This document shows, piece by piece, positions 24,318 through 32,990 of a stretch of DNA of 64,000 nt. Source of the DNA: G965219965 sp965219965 (GTDB lineage: Bacteria > Pseudomonadota > Alphaproteobacteria > RS24); assembly GCA_965219965.1 (NCBI GenBank), contig OZ244796.1, positions 1,240,001 through 1,304,000 on the forward strand. Reading direction: 5' to 3'. Each line of letters opens with the position of its first letter. The first letter of the stretch is position 1. Both the position numbers and the translations under genes were made by a program. The notes under the pieces are model-generated. The model was not told where the DNA came from. It ran no database searches and worked only from the letters and a program-made list of their open reading frames with translations.

Positions 24318-24629
24318 TCAATGCAGTGTCATGCTTTTGCGTGTTAGCACGCTTAGCACTTGGGTTAATTCATGCCCGCGTTTGAGAATATGCCCATGCG
24401 TATTAACCAGCGCATACATGCCTTGCTTGCGCCGCAAGGCAGGGCTTTTTTCAATCCGATAAAGCGGGACATCATAAGCGCGTTTGAACACGCTAAACAC
24501 GGCCATATTTTTCAGCCCATCAATGCCATAATCCAGCCATTCGCCGCGTGCCACATAGCGGCCATAAAGGCGCAACAGCACATTGAGTTCGCCCCTATCC
24601 CACATCACATGTTTATCTGTGTGTCGCAT
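24318..24629 (-). CDS. DUF2794 family protein
   Basis: 103 residues matching the alphaproteobacterial DUF2794 family (ELNVLLRLYGRYVARGEWLD, AVFSVFKRAYDVPLYRIEKS, and the C-terminal GHILKRGHELTQVLSVLTRK). No function is known and there are no membrane segments. The family is often found next to aconitase, as here: acnA lies 62 bases upstream on the same strand, so the two may share a transcript. Confidence 0.85.
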   Translation of the reverse strand: MRHTDKHVMWDRGELNVLLRLYGRYVARGEWLDYGIDGLKNMAVFSVFKRAYDVPLYRIEKSPALRRKQGMYALVNTHGHILKRGHELTQVLSVLTRKSMTLH

Positions 24630-24691
24630 AAAACAATGGTGGCCTGTTTTGTCGCCCGAAGCAAATAAATTATGCCGCCCTTACGCCGCCT

Positions 24692-27388
24692 TTACGCGGC
24701 GAGGCGTGCCAACACATATTGCAAAATCCCGCCTTGGCGGAAATAATCCACCTCGTCAGCCGTATCAATGCGGCTCAGCAAAGCAATTTTTTCCTTACGC
24801 CCATTTTTGCGTTTTATCGTCATGGTAAATTTCTGGCGTGGCTTGAGCGCACCCGCAGGGGCGGCAATATCTATCACTTCACTGCCGTCCAATTTCAGCT
24901 TGGCCCAACTCATGCCCTTAGCAAATTGCAAAGGCGCGACCCCCATGCCGACCAAATTAGACCGATGGATACGTTCAAAACTTTCCGCCACCACCGCCCG
25001 CACGCCCAAAAGCCGCGTGCCTTTCGCCGCCCAATCGCGGCTTGAGCCGGTGCCATATTCCTTACCAGCAAAAACCACTAAGGGCGTGTTTTGTTTCGCA
25101 TAAACCATCGCCGCATCATAAATAGACATGAGCTTGCCTGAGGGTTGGTGTTTCGTCACCCCGCCTTCTGTGCCTTTAGCCATATGGTTGCGAATACGGA
25201 TATTGGCAAATGTCCCGCGCATCATCACCTCGTGATTGCCGCGCCGTGAGCCGTAAGAATTAAAATCAATCTCTTTGACCTTATGCTTTTTCAAATAATC
25301 CCCCGCCGGACTGTCACCTTTAATCGCCCCCGCTGGAGAAATATGGTCGGTGGTGATGCTGTCGCCGAGCAAAGCAAGGATACGCGCCGCGTCCACATCC
25401 GCGCTATTATCTTGCGCCGCGCCTGTGCCGTCAAAAAAACTTGGGCGGCGCACATAGGTGGAGCTGTCTTTCCAATCAAAAACCTGCCCCTTGCCCGTTT
25501 TAATTTTGCGCCATTGCGTATCGCCCTTAAACACATCCGCATAGCGGCGGCGGAACATGGACGGCGTCACGCATTGACGCACCACATCGGCAATTTCCTT
25601 ATTGCTTGGCCAAATATCGGCGAGATAAATCGGCTGGCCGTTTTTATCTTCCCCAAGCGGCTCCTTGGCCAAATTCACATTCACCGACCCAGCAATGGCA
25701 TAGGCCACCACCAGCATGGGCGAGGCGAGATAATTTGCCCGCACATCGGGGCTGACACGGCCTTCAAAATTGCGATTGCCCGACAGCACCGAAGCGGCAG
25801 TTAAATCATGCGCCGCTATGGCTTTGGAAATTGGCGCGGGCAGAGGGCCAGAATTGCCAATGCAGGTCGTGCAGCCATAGCCGACCAAATTAAAACCCAA
25901 TTTATTCAAATCTTTTTGCAATCCCGCTTTTTGCAGATATTCCGTCACCACTTGCGAGCCGGGCGCGAGCGAAGTTTTCACCCATGGTTTGACCTTCAGC
26001 CCGCGTGCCACCGCATTACGCGCCACCAGCCCCGCGCCCAACATCACGCTTGGATTAGACGTATTGGTGCAAGAGGTTATCGCCGCAATAACCACATCGC
26101 CATGGCCTAAATCATGGTTCGTGCCGCGCACTTTCACCCGTTTGGCCGCATCGGTTTTTGTCACGCCTGCGTCTTTAAGGGCTTGGGCAAAGCCGCTTGG
26201 CATATTTTCTAACAGCACGCGGTCTTGCGGGCGTTTCGGGCCGGCCAAGCTCGGCTTTATGCTGGCCAAGTCTAGCGACAAGGTAGAGGTGAACACAGGG
26301 TCTGCCACTTTCGCCGTGCGGAACATGCCTTGCGCTTTGGCGTATTTTTCCACCAGCGCGACTTGCGCCTTTTTGCGCCCTGTCGCTTTGAGATAAGCCA
26401 GCGTGTCATTATCTACGGGGAAGAAGCCACAAGTCGCGCCATATTCAGGAGCCATATTGGCAATGGTGGCTTGGTCTTCCAGCGATAAATGGTCCAGCCC
26501 GCCGCCGTAAAATTCCACAAATTTGCCGACCACGCCTTTTTTCCGTAGCATTTCCACAATGGTTAAAACCAAATCCGTGGCGGTCGCCCCTTCGGGCAGT
26601 TTGCCTTTCAGCTTAAAGCCGACCACTTCGGGCAGCAGCATTGAAATCGGCTGGCCGAGCATTGCCGCTTCGGCTTCAATCCCGCCCACACCCCAGCCCA
26701 GCACAGCAAGGCCATTGACCATGGTCGTATGGCTATCAGTGCCGACCAGCGTGTCGGGATAAGCCAGCTCAATCATTTTGCCTTTATGTTTTTCTTTGCG
26801 CGTCCAAACGGTTTGCGCCAAATGTTCTAAATTCACTTGGTGGCAAATCCCCATACCCGGCGGCACCACGCGGAAATTTTCAAATGCTTGCGCCCCCCAG
26901 CGCAAAAATTCATACCGCTCGCCATTGCGGCTATATTCCAGCGCGACATTTTGCTTCATCGCTTGGGCGGTGCCGAAACTATCCACCATCACCGAATGGT
27001 CAATGACCAAATCAACGGGTGTTAGCGGATTGATTTTTTCCGCATCACCGCCAATATCCACCATGGCGTTACGCATAGAGGCCAAATCCACCACGGCAGG
27101 CACGCCGGTGAAATCCTGCATCAACACCCGCGCAGGCCGATAGGCAATTTCACGGTTTGACTTGCGCTTGGTCAGCCAATTTTTCACCGCCTTAATATCT
27201 GCCGCCGTCACGCTTTGACCATCTTCATGGCGTAGCAGATTTTCCAGCAAAATTTTCATGGCATTGGGCAGGCGCGAAATTCCTGCCAGCCCATTTTTTT
27301 CTGCCGCTTTGAGGCTGTAATAAATATAAGATTTATTGCCGACTTTGAGCGTTCTACGCGCACGAAAACTATTTGGGTGTTGAGCCAT
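24692..27388 (-). CDS. acnA: Aconitate hydratase A
   Basis: TCA-cycle enzyme isomerising citrate to isocitrate through a [4Fe-4S] cluster. 898 residues from ATG 27388 (MAQHPNSFRARRTLKVGNKS). The frame opens 72 codons further up, but that extension runs through the divergent promoter region and is not family-like. Cluster cysteines lie in AITSCTNTSNPSVMLGAG and GYGCTTCIGNSGPL. Substrate and swivel motifs: DLVIDHSVMVDSFGT, GTDSHTTMVNGLAVLGWGVG, LLGDSITTDHISPAGAI, and AGKEYGTGSSRDWAAKG. Divergent from ccmA. Confidence 0.96.
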   Translation of the reverse strand: MAQHPNSFRARRTLKVGNKSYIYYSLKAAEKNGLAGISRLPNAMKILLENLLRHEDGQSVTAADIKAVKNWLTKRKSNREIAYRPARVLMQDFTGVPAVVDLASMRNAMVDIGGDAEKINPLTPVDLVIDHSVMVDSFGTAQAMKQNVALEYSRNGERYEFLRWGAQAFENFRVVPPGMGICHQVNLEHLAQTVWTRKEKHKGKMIELAYPDTLVGTDSHTTMVNGLAVLGWGVGGIEAEAAMLGQPISMLLPEVVGFKLKGKLPEGATATDLVLTIVEMLRKKGVVGKFVEFYGGGLDHLSLEDQATIANMAPEYGATCGFFPVDNDTLAYLKATGRKKAQVALVEKYAKAQGMFRTAKVADPVFTSTLSLDLASIKPSLAGPKRPQDRVLLENMPSGFAQALKDAGVTKTDAAKRVKVRGTNHDLGHGDVVIAAITSCTNTSNPSVMLGAGLVARNAVARGLKVKPWVKTSLAPGSQVVTEYLQKAGLQKDLNKLGFNLVGYGCTTCIGNSGPLPAPISKAIAAHDLTAASVLSGNRNFEGRVSPDVRANYLASPMLVVAYAIAGSVNVNLAKEPLGEDKNGQPIYLADIWPSNKEIADVVRQCVTPSMFRRRYADVFKGDTQWRKIKTGKGQVFDWKDSSTYVRRPSFFDGTGAAQDNSADVDAARILALLGDSITTDHISPAGAIKGDSPAGDYLKKHKVKEIDFNSYGSRRGNHEVMMRGTFANIRIRNHMAKGTEGGVTKHQPSGKLMSIYDAAMVYAKQNTPLVVFAGKEYGTGSSRDWAAKGTRLLGVRAVVAESFERIHRSNLVGMGVAPLQFAKGMSWAKLKLDGSEVIDIAAPAGALKPRQKFTMTIKRKNGRKEKIALLSRIDTADEVDYFRQGGILQYVLARLAA

Positions 27389-27514
27389 TATATTCTGTGC
27401 CTTTATGTCCTCTTTTGCACTTCGCCCATTACTATACAAATTTTGGCGCAAAAAGCGAGAGCGAAAGCGCAAATAAAGCTCGCCCCGCTGGCTTGCTTTG
27501 GTTAAATTGCACAC

Positions 27515-28141
27515 ATGGCGCAAGGCGAAAAAGATAATAGGCTCATTCAGGCCGATGGGCTGGCCTGTCGGCGGGGCGGGCGGCTGGTTTTTGAGGCGGT
27601 GCAATTTAGCCTGCCCGCAGGCGGCGCACTCGCGCTAGAAGGCATTAATGGCTGTGGCAAAACCTCGCTTTTGCGCGTGCTGGCCGCACTTCTGCCCAAA
27701 GCGGCGGGGCGGCTACAAACCCCGCCGCCGACACAGATACATTATATAGGCCACGCCCCCGCCCATAAATCACGGCTGAGCGTGCAGGAAAATATCCATT
27801 TTTGGCGCGGGCTGTTTGGCACAAGCAAACACGCCGCCCCTAGTGAAACAGTTGACGACACATTGCACGCGGTCGGCCTAACCGCGCAAGCCGCTTTGCC
27901 CGCCAGCGTGTTATCAGACGGCCAAGCCCGCCGTTTGGCTTTGGCGCGTTTGCTCATTGCCCCGCGCCCGCTTTGGTTATTGGACGAACCTTTTGCCGCT
28001 TTAGACAAAACGGCGCGGCTTTGGCTGGCCGACCTTGCCGCCGCCCATCTCGCACAAGGCGGGGCGATTGTCGCCGCCACGCATGACGCGCTGCCTTTTA
28101 CCACGCAAAGCCTCAACCTATCCGCACAAGGAACACAATAA
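27515..28141 (+). CDS. ccmA: Cytochrome c maturation ABC ATPase CcmA
   Basis: ATPase that, with CcmB, drives release of haem-loaded CcmE from CcmC. 208 residues, a lone nucleotide-binding domain: Walker A GINGCGKTSLLR, signature VLSDGQARRLALARL, Walker B LWLLDEPFAALD and H-loop ATHD. The ccmB ATG overlaps its stop (TAATG). It is the first gene of ccmABCDG; ccmE, ccmF and ccmH/I are not in this window. Confidence 0.94.
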   Translation: MAQGEKDNRLIQADGLACRRGGRLVFEAVQFSLPAGGALALEGINGCGKTSLLRVLAALLPKAAGRLQTPPPTQIHYIGHAPAHKSRLSVQENIHFWRGLFGTSKHAAPSETVDDTLHAVGLTAQAALPASVLSDGQARRLALARLLIAPRPLWLLDEPFAALDKTARLWLADLAAAHLAQGGAIVAATHDALPFTTQSLNLSAQGTQ

Positions 28142-28812
28142 TGCACGCCCTTGCTGCTCTCTTAAAACGCGATATGCTTTTGGCGTGGCGTGCGCCCCAT
28201 GCGGCGATGGCATTGGCGTTTTTCTTTTTGGCGATTACGCTTGTCCCTTTCGGCGTGGGCGCGGATTTGATTTTATTGCAAAAGCTCAGCACTGGTTTGG
28301 TTTGGGTTGGGTTGGTGTTGTCCCTTTTGCTATCGCTGGAAAATATGTTTCGCGGGGATTTAGAAGATGGCAGTTTTGACCAACTCCTTTTAGCCGCCCC
28401 CGCGCTGGAATTGCTGTGCCTCACCAAAGCCTTCGCCCATTGGCTCGCCATTGGCGTGCCGCTTGTGCTGGCCGCGCCTTTAGCGGGGCTGTTGCTCAAC
28501 ATCGCGCCGCAAAATTTACCTGCCTTGTGCCTTGCCTTGCTCGCCACTTCGCCGGCTTTGAGTTTTCTCGGCATGGTTGGCAGTGCGCTGGCCGCAGGGG
28601 TGCGGCGTGGCGGCTTGCTCGCCGCTTTGCTGGTCATGCCGCTTTATGTGCCGCTTTTGATTTTTGGCCAAGCCGCCTTTTTAGATATGCAGGAAAACGG
28701 GTTTTCTGCCGCCCCATCCGCCCCCCTCGCCATATTGCTGCTTTTCGCTTTAGCCGCGATTTTGCTCGCGCCCTTAGCGGCGGCGGCGGCATTGCGGGTG
28801 CGCTTGCAATAA
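28141..28812 (+). CDS. ccmB: Haem exporter membrane protein CcmB
   Basis: 223 residues with six membrane segments. Family motifs: LLKRDMLLAWRAPHAAMALA, FFLAITLVPFGVGADLILLQ, GLVWVGLVLSLLLSLENMF, FRGDLEDGSFDQLLLA, and the acidic-FDQL segment characteristic of CcmB. Forms the membrane part of the CcmAB complex in the inner membrane. Starts within the ccmA stop. Confidence 0.94.
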   Translation: MHALAALLKRDMLLAWRAPHAAMALAFFFLAITLVPFGVGADLILLQKLSTGLVWVGLVLSLLLSLENMFRGDLEDGSFDQLLLAAPALELLCLTKAFAHWLAIGVPLVLAAPLAGLLLNIAPQNLPALCLALLATSPALSFLGMVGSALAAGVRRGGLLAALLVMPLYVPLLIFGQAAFLDMQENGFSAAPSAPLAILLLFALAAILLAPLAAAAALRVRLQ

Positions 28813-28828
28813 AGTAAAAGGAGTGACC

Positions 28829-29551
28829 ATGTTTGGCTATGCGAATCCGACAAAATTTACCCGCCTTGCCCGCCAATGGCATCGCCCGCTTTGGGTGTTG
28901 GCTTTGGCCACGCTGGCGGCGGGGCTTTACTTCGCCTTTACCGCGCCGGAAGATTATCAGCAGGGCGGGGCGGTGCGGATTATGTTTATCCATGTCCCGT
29001 CTGCATGGCTCGCGCTTTTCATTTATGTTTTTGTTAGCTTTGCCAGCATTGTCGGATTGGTGTGGGGGCATCGGCTGGGATATTTCGCCGCCCGTGCCGC
29101 CGCGCCGATTGGGGCGGCCTTCACTTTAATATGTTTGGTTACGGGCGCGATATGGGGGCAGCCCATTTGGGGTGTTTGGTGGGTGTGGGACGCACGGCTC
29201 ACTTCGGTGTTGATTTTATTTTTCATTTATCTTGGCTATATGGCCATTTGGGCGGCCATTGACGAACCTTTGCAAGCGGCCAAAACCGCCAGCATTTTGG
29301 CGATTATTGGTTTGGTCAATGTGCCGATTGTCAAATTCTCGGTAGATTGGTGGCACACTTTGCACCAGCCCGCCAGCATTTCGCGCTTGGCCGCGCCCGC
29401 CATTCACCCCGATATTCTCATACCGCTTTTGGTTTGCGCGGCGGCGTTTGGTTTTTTATTTTGCGCCTTATGGCTCACCCGCATGCAAAGCGAAATGTTG
29501 CGCCAACGCCTCCATGCGCGGCGGCTTGGTCTGAAAGAAGAGAGCATGTAA
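28829..29551 (+). CDS. ccmC: Haem-handling protein CcmC
   Basis: Inner-membrane protein of the haem-handling family that presents haem to CcmE. 240 residues, six membrane segments, with the tryptophan-rich WWD signature WGVWWVWDARLTS and flanking histidines (MFIHVPSAW and WWHTLHQPAS) that ligate haem. A GTG opens the frame two codons earlier, but AAGGAG lies at ideal spacing from ATG 28829. Its stop codon overlaps the ccmD start. Confidence 0.95.
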   Translation: MFGYANPTKFTRLARQWHRPLWVLALATLAAGLYFAFTAPEDYQQGGAVRIMFIHVPSAWLALFIYVFVSFASIVGLVWGHRLGYFAARAAAPIGAAFTLICLVTGAIWGQPIWGVWWVWDARLTSVLILFFIYLGYMAIWAAIDEPLQAAKTASILAIIGLVNVPIVKFSVDWWHTLHQPASISRLAAPAIHPDILIPLLVCAAAFGFLFCALWLTRMQSEMLRQRLHARRLGLKEESM

Positions 29552-29682
29552 TGGGAAAATACGCACTTTATATATATGCCGCTTATGGTTTTGCCGCGCT
29601 GATTTTAGCCCTGCTCATTTGGCGCAGTTTTGCCGATTTGCGCCGCCTCAAAAAAGCCGAGAAGCAAACCCATGCCCCATAG
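29551..29682 (+). CDS. ccmD: Haem exporter accessory protein CcmD
   Basis: 43 residues, one membrane helix (YIYAAYGFAALILALLIWRS) followed by a basic tail (DLRRLKKAEKQ), exactly the form of CcmD, which holds the CcmABC complex together. ATG overlaps the ccmC stop (TAATG), and the ccmG start lies inside its last codons. Confidence 0.9.
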   Translation: MGKYALYIYAAYGFAALILALLIWRSFADLRRLKKAEKQTHAP

Positions 29683-30208
29683 GGAAAAATTGCGCCTTTA
29701 TGTGCCGCTCGCGCTATTTGCCCTTTTGGTCGGGCTTTTCGCGCTGGGCTTGGCGAGCGGCGACCCGTCGCGCCTGCCTTCGGCTTTGCAAAACAAGCCC
29801 TTGCCCGCCTTCGCCCTCAAACCTTTAGGCACCCAAAACGGCTTCACCCATACGGATATTTTACAAAACAACCAGCCGAGCTTGCTCAATATATGGGCGA
29901 GCTGGTGTGCGCCGTGCCGCCAAGAGCATCCGCTTTTAATGGCTTTGCAAAAAAAGGGCGTGGCCATTTACGGGCTGAATTACAAAGATAATGAAAAAGC
30001 CGCTTTGCGTTTTCTCAGCCAGCTTGGCAACCCCTATACCCGCATGGGCGCGGACCGCACCGGTGCGGCGGCGATTGAACTTGGCGTTTATGGTGTGCCA
30101 GAAACATTTTTAATAAGTGCCGATGGGATTATTCTCGCCCGTCATGTTGGCGCGGTCACGCCTGACTTCATCAAAACCCTTGCGCCGCATTTTAATTTAA
30201 CGCAATAA
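29672..30208 (+). CDS. ccmG: Thiol:disulfide interchange protein CcmG/DsbE
   Basis: Periplasmic membrane-anchored thioredoxin-fold protein that reduces apocytochrome c cysteines before haem attachment. 178 residues from ATG 29672; N-terminal anchor LRLYVPLALFALLVGLFALG, active site NIWASWCAPCRQEHP (CAPC), the GLNYKDN loop, and cis-proline in GVYGVPETFLI. It overlaps the end of ccmD by 11 bases and ends one base before the convergent yciB. Confidence 0.94.
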   Translation: MPHREKLRLYVPLALFALLVGLFALGLASGDPSRLPSALQNKPLPAFALKPLGTQNGFTHTDILQNNQPSLLNIWASWCAPCRQEHPLLMALQKKGVAIYGLNYKDNEKAALRFLSQLGNPYTRMGADRTGAAAIELGVYGVPETFLISADGIILARHVGAVTPDFIKTLAPHFNLTQ

Positions 30209-30209
30209 T

Positions 30210-30788
30210 TTATTTTTTCGCGTGCTTTGCCAGCAAGGGAGCTTGGGCGAGCATAAAAATAAAAGTAAGCGGCAAATAGCCAAATGTTTTGACCTGCACC
30301 CAAATATCGGTGCTAAAATTAAGGCGGACAAATTCATTTAACCCCGCGCAGAAAATAAAAAAATACCCCCAACGGCGCGTGAGTTTCAGCCAACCTGTTT
30401 GCGTAAGCGGCAAGGCTGTGCCGAGCAGTTTTTGCAAATAAGACTCCCCGCGCCAGAGGCCGAAAAATAAAATTGCGGCGAAGAGCATATAAATAATGGT
30501 TGGCTTGGCTTTGATAAAAATTTCATTTTGTAAAAACAAAGTCAGCCCGCCAAATATCAAAACGAAAACCGCCGAAATAAGCGTGGCGGGTTTGAGTTTC
30601 CCGCCGCGCAAAAATGTGGACATGAGTGCCACGCCCAGCGCGAGCATAAAACCCGCCGTGGCAATAAACAGGCTATCGCTGGCGGGTCGGCCCAACCACG
30701 CCGCGCCTTTGGCATTGAGCAGGAAAAACACCAGCAAGGGCGCGAATTCCTCGCAAAAAACAACCGCCTTTTTCACCGTTTTTGCCAT
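30210..30788 (-). CDS. yciB: YciB/septation protein A family membrane protein
   Basis: 192 residues from ATG 30788 (a GTG three codons earlier is possible). Five or more membrane segments. The family is seen in EEFAPLLVFFLLNAKG, GGLTLFLQNEIFIKAKPTII, YMLFAAILFFGLW and RWGYFFIFCAGLNEFVRLNF. In other bacteria it affects septation and membrane synthesis; the exact role is not known. Last gene of the dapF-mtaB-ftsY-yciB run. Confidence 0.92.
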   Translation of the reverse strand: MAKTVKKAVVFCEEFAPLLVFFLLNAKGAAWLGRPASDSLFIATAGFMLALGVALMSTFLRGGKLKPATLISAVFVLIFGGLTLFLQNEIFIKAKPTIIYMLFAAILFFGLWRGESYLQKLLGTALPLTQTGWLKLTRRWGYFFIFCAGLNEFVRLNFSTDIWVQVKTFGYLPLTFIFMLAQAPLLAKHAKK

Positions 30789-30811
30789 TGCACCCACCCT
30801 TAGTCCTGCCC

Positions 30812-31723
30812 TTAATCTTCCTCTAGCCCCACCAGCGCACGGGCATAATCCTCTGCGTTAAAGCGGTGCAAATCATCTGCCGCCTCCCCCGTGCCGATAA
30901 AATAAATGGGCAGAGCCAGCTTTTCGGCCACCGCCACCAGCACCCCGCCGCGTGCGGTGCCGTCCAGCTTGGTCATCACCAGCCCATTTATTTTCGCACT
31001 CGCCTGAAAAATTTGTGCTTGCGAAATTGCGTTCTGTCCGGTGGTTGCATCTAAAACCAAAAGCGATGCGTGCGGTGCGGTCGCATCAATTTTTTGCATC
31101 ACGCGAATAATTTTTTCCAGCTCGGCCATCAGATTTTCATTAGACTGCAACCGCCCCGCCGTATCTATCAGCAACACATCTATTGCTTCTGCCCGCGCAC
31201 GGGTGAGCGCGTCAAAAACCAATCCCGCCGCATCGCCGCCCGTTTTGCCTGTCACCACTGGCACGCCTGCGCGGTCGCCCCAAATGCTGAGCTGCTCCAC
31301 CGCCGCCGCCCGAAATGTATCGCCTGCCACCAGCATCACCTTTTTGCCCGCACCTAAAAATTTTTGTGCGAGCTTGCCAATGGTTGTGGTTTTACCCGCC
31401 CCGTTCACGCCTGCCATTAAAATCACAAAAGGCTTGGCCGCTTCCGTGTCCAAAACTTTGGCGAGGGGCGCGAGCCGTTTGGCAATTTCTTCGGCTAGCA
31501 CGGATTTTATTTCTGCCGCATCGGTATTGTTTTCCATTTTGTGGTTTTTCAAAACCGCCACAAGTGCCGCCGCCGCTTCCACACCAAGGTCGGCGCGGAT
31601 AAGCATTTCTTCCAGCGCGTCCAGCGTGGCCGCATCGGGCGACCGCCCGCCCAATAGCCCGCTTAGCCCATCGGATAAGGCTTTGCTGGATTTTGTCAGC
31701 CCTGATTTGAGGCGTGCAAACAT
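30812..31723 (-). CDS. ftsY: Signal recognition particle receptor FtsY
   Basis: Membrane-associated GTPase receptor that docks SRP-ribosome complexes. 303 residues from ATG 31723 (MFARLKSGLTKSSKAL), four bases after the mtaB stop; the frame extends 13 codons into mtaB, which I reject. NG domain motifs: GVNGAGKTTTIGKLA (G1), GDTFRAAAVEQL, DTAGRLQSNENLM, TKLDGTARGG and GTGEAADDL. The acidic A domain is nearly absent, as in many alphaproteobacteria. Partner ffh lies 2.5 kb away in the opposite direction. Confidence 0.95.
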   Translation of the reverse strand: MFARLKSGLTKSSKALSDGLSGLLGGRSPDAATLDALEEMLIRADLGVEAAAALVAVLKNHKMENNTDAAEIKSVLAEEIAKRLAPLAKVLDTEAAKPFVILMAGVNGAGKTTTIGKLAQKFLGAGKKVMLVAGDTFRAAAVEQLSIWGDRAGVPVVTGKTGGDAAGLVFDALTRARAEAIDVLLIDTAGRLQSNENLMAELEKIIRVMQKIDATAPHASLLVLDATTGQNAISQAQIFQASAKINGLVMTKLDGTARGGVLVAVAEKLALPIYFIGTGEAADDLHRFNAEDYARALVGLEED

Positions 31724-31727
31724 GGCC

Positions 31728-32990
31728 TCACGCCCGCCCACCCTGTAGCCTCTGCCCATCATGGCCGCTTATGCGAATGCGTGCCAACTGCCCCGTCTGT
31801 GCTTGCGCGTCATCAGGCAAAATAATTTGAGCAAAATGCGCCGTCCGCGCACGGGTCGGGCTTTCAACCAATGCGTCCACCGTTTTGCCAATTTGTGCGT
31901 CCAGCCAAGCGTGGCGGATTTTATCGCCCGCTTCCCGCAAAGCGGCGGCGCGTTGTTTAATAACCGTGCCTTTCACTTGCGGCATTTTCGCCGCAGGCGT
32001 ATCGGGGCGGGGCGAAAAAGGAAACACATGCAGCCAAACCAGCCCACACTCTGCCACCAATCGCAGAGAGTTTTCAAACATCGCATCTGTTTCGGTTGGA
32101 AAGCCCGCAATCATATCCGCGCCGAAAACAATATCGGGGCGTTTGCGTTTGATTGCATGGCAAAACGCCACTGCCTGTTCGCGTGTATGCCGCCGCTTCA
32201 TGCGTTTGAGAATCATATTATCGCCCGCCTGCAAAGATAAATGCAAATGCGGCATAATGCGTTCCTCATGCGCGACCATATCTTGCAAATCCGCATCTAA
32301 TTCTGCCGCATCAACAGACGACAAACGCAAAGCGGGCAGCTGTGGCACTTGTTCTAAAATCGCCCGCACCAAAACGCCCGCGCCTGCTTCGCCAATATCC
32401 GCGCCCCAGCTTGTTAAATCCACGCCCGTTAGCACAATTTCCTTATGGCCGCGTTCCACCAAAGCGGTGCAATCGCGCACCACATCTTTAATGGGCGTTG
32501 AGCGTGCATTGCCACGTCCAAAAGGAATAATGCAAAAAGTGCAGCGATGGTCGCAGCCTGTTTGGACTTGCACAAAAGCCCGCGCCCGATTTTGGTCGGG
32601 CATATGAGGTGCAGGCGGACGCGGAGGTGAGGGCGCCGCCTGCATAATATCGCCCACTTGCTCACGCGCCCCATTGGGGGCGTAAGAAGCGGGGTTGAAT
32701 TTTTCTTCATTGCCTAAAACCCGTGTCACCTCTGGCATGGCGGCAAATTGGTCGGGCGTGGTTTGCGCCGCACAGCCGGTCACAAATATCGCCGCCTTTG
32801 GGTTTTCGCGTGCGACCCGCCGCACACTTTGCTTGGCTTGGCGGACGGCTTGCGTGGTGACGGCGCAAGAATTGACCACCGCCACGGGCGTGGCCGCATC
32901 GGCCTCATTCAGCGCGGCCTCAATATAATCCCCGTCCAGCGCATTAAGCCGACAGCCAAAATTTTCTATGTGGTGTCTATTATTGCTCAC
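31728..32990 (-). CDS. mtaB: tRNA t6A37 methylthiotransferase MtaB
   Basis: Radical-SAM enzyme that adds a methylthio group to t6A37 of tRNA. 420 residues: N-terminal UPF0004 domain (IENFGCRLNALDGDYIEAAL, VNSCAVTTQAVRQAKQSVRR, VTGCAAQ), radical-SAM cluster motif TGCDHRCTFCIIPFGRG, then LTGVDLTSWG, HLHLSLQAGDN and DMIAGFPTETDAMFENSL, and a C-terminal TRAM domain. Its first four bases overlap the end of dapF. It acts on the product of TsaD, also encoded in this window. Confidence 0.93.
   Translation of the reverse strand: MSNNRHHIENFGCRLNALDGDYIEAALNEADAATPVAVVNSCAVTTQAVRQAKQSVRRVARENPKAAIFVTGCAAQTTPDQFAAMPEVTRVLGNEEKFNPASYAPNGAREQVGDIMQAAPSPPRPPAPHMPDQNRARAFVQVQTGCDHRCTFCIIPFGRGNARSTPIKDVVRDCTALVERGHKEIVLTGVDLTSWGADIGEAGAGVLVRAILEQVPQLPALRLSSVDAAELDADLQDMVAHEERIMPHLHLSLQAGDNMILKRMKRRHTREQAVAFCHAIKRKRPDIVFGADMIAGFPTETDAMFENSLRLVAECGLVWLHVFPFSPRPDTPAAKMPQVKGTVIKQRAAALREAGDKIRHAWLDAQIGKTVDALVESPTRARTAHFAQIILPDDAQAQTGQLARIRISGHDGQRLQGGRA

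Noticed and set aside
27389..27604. 72-codon N-terminal extension of aconitase
   Set aside because: It overlaps the start of the divergent ccmA, is not like the family, and ATG 27388 gives the standard N-terminus.
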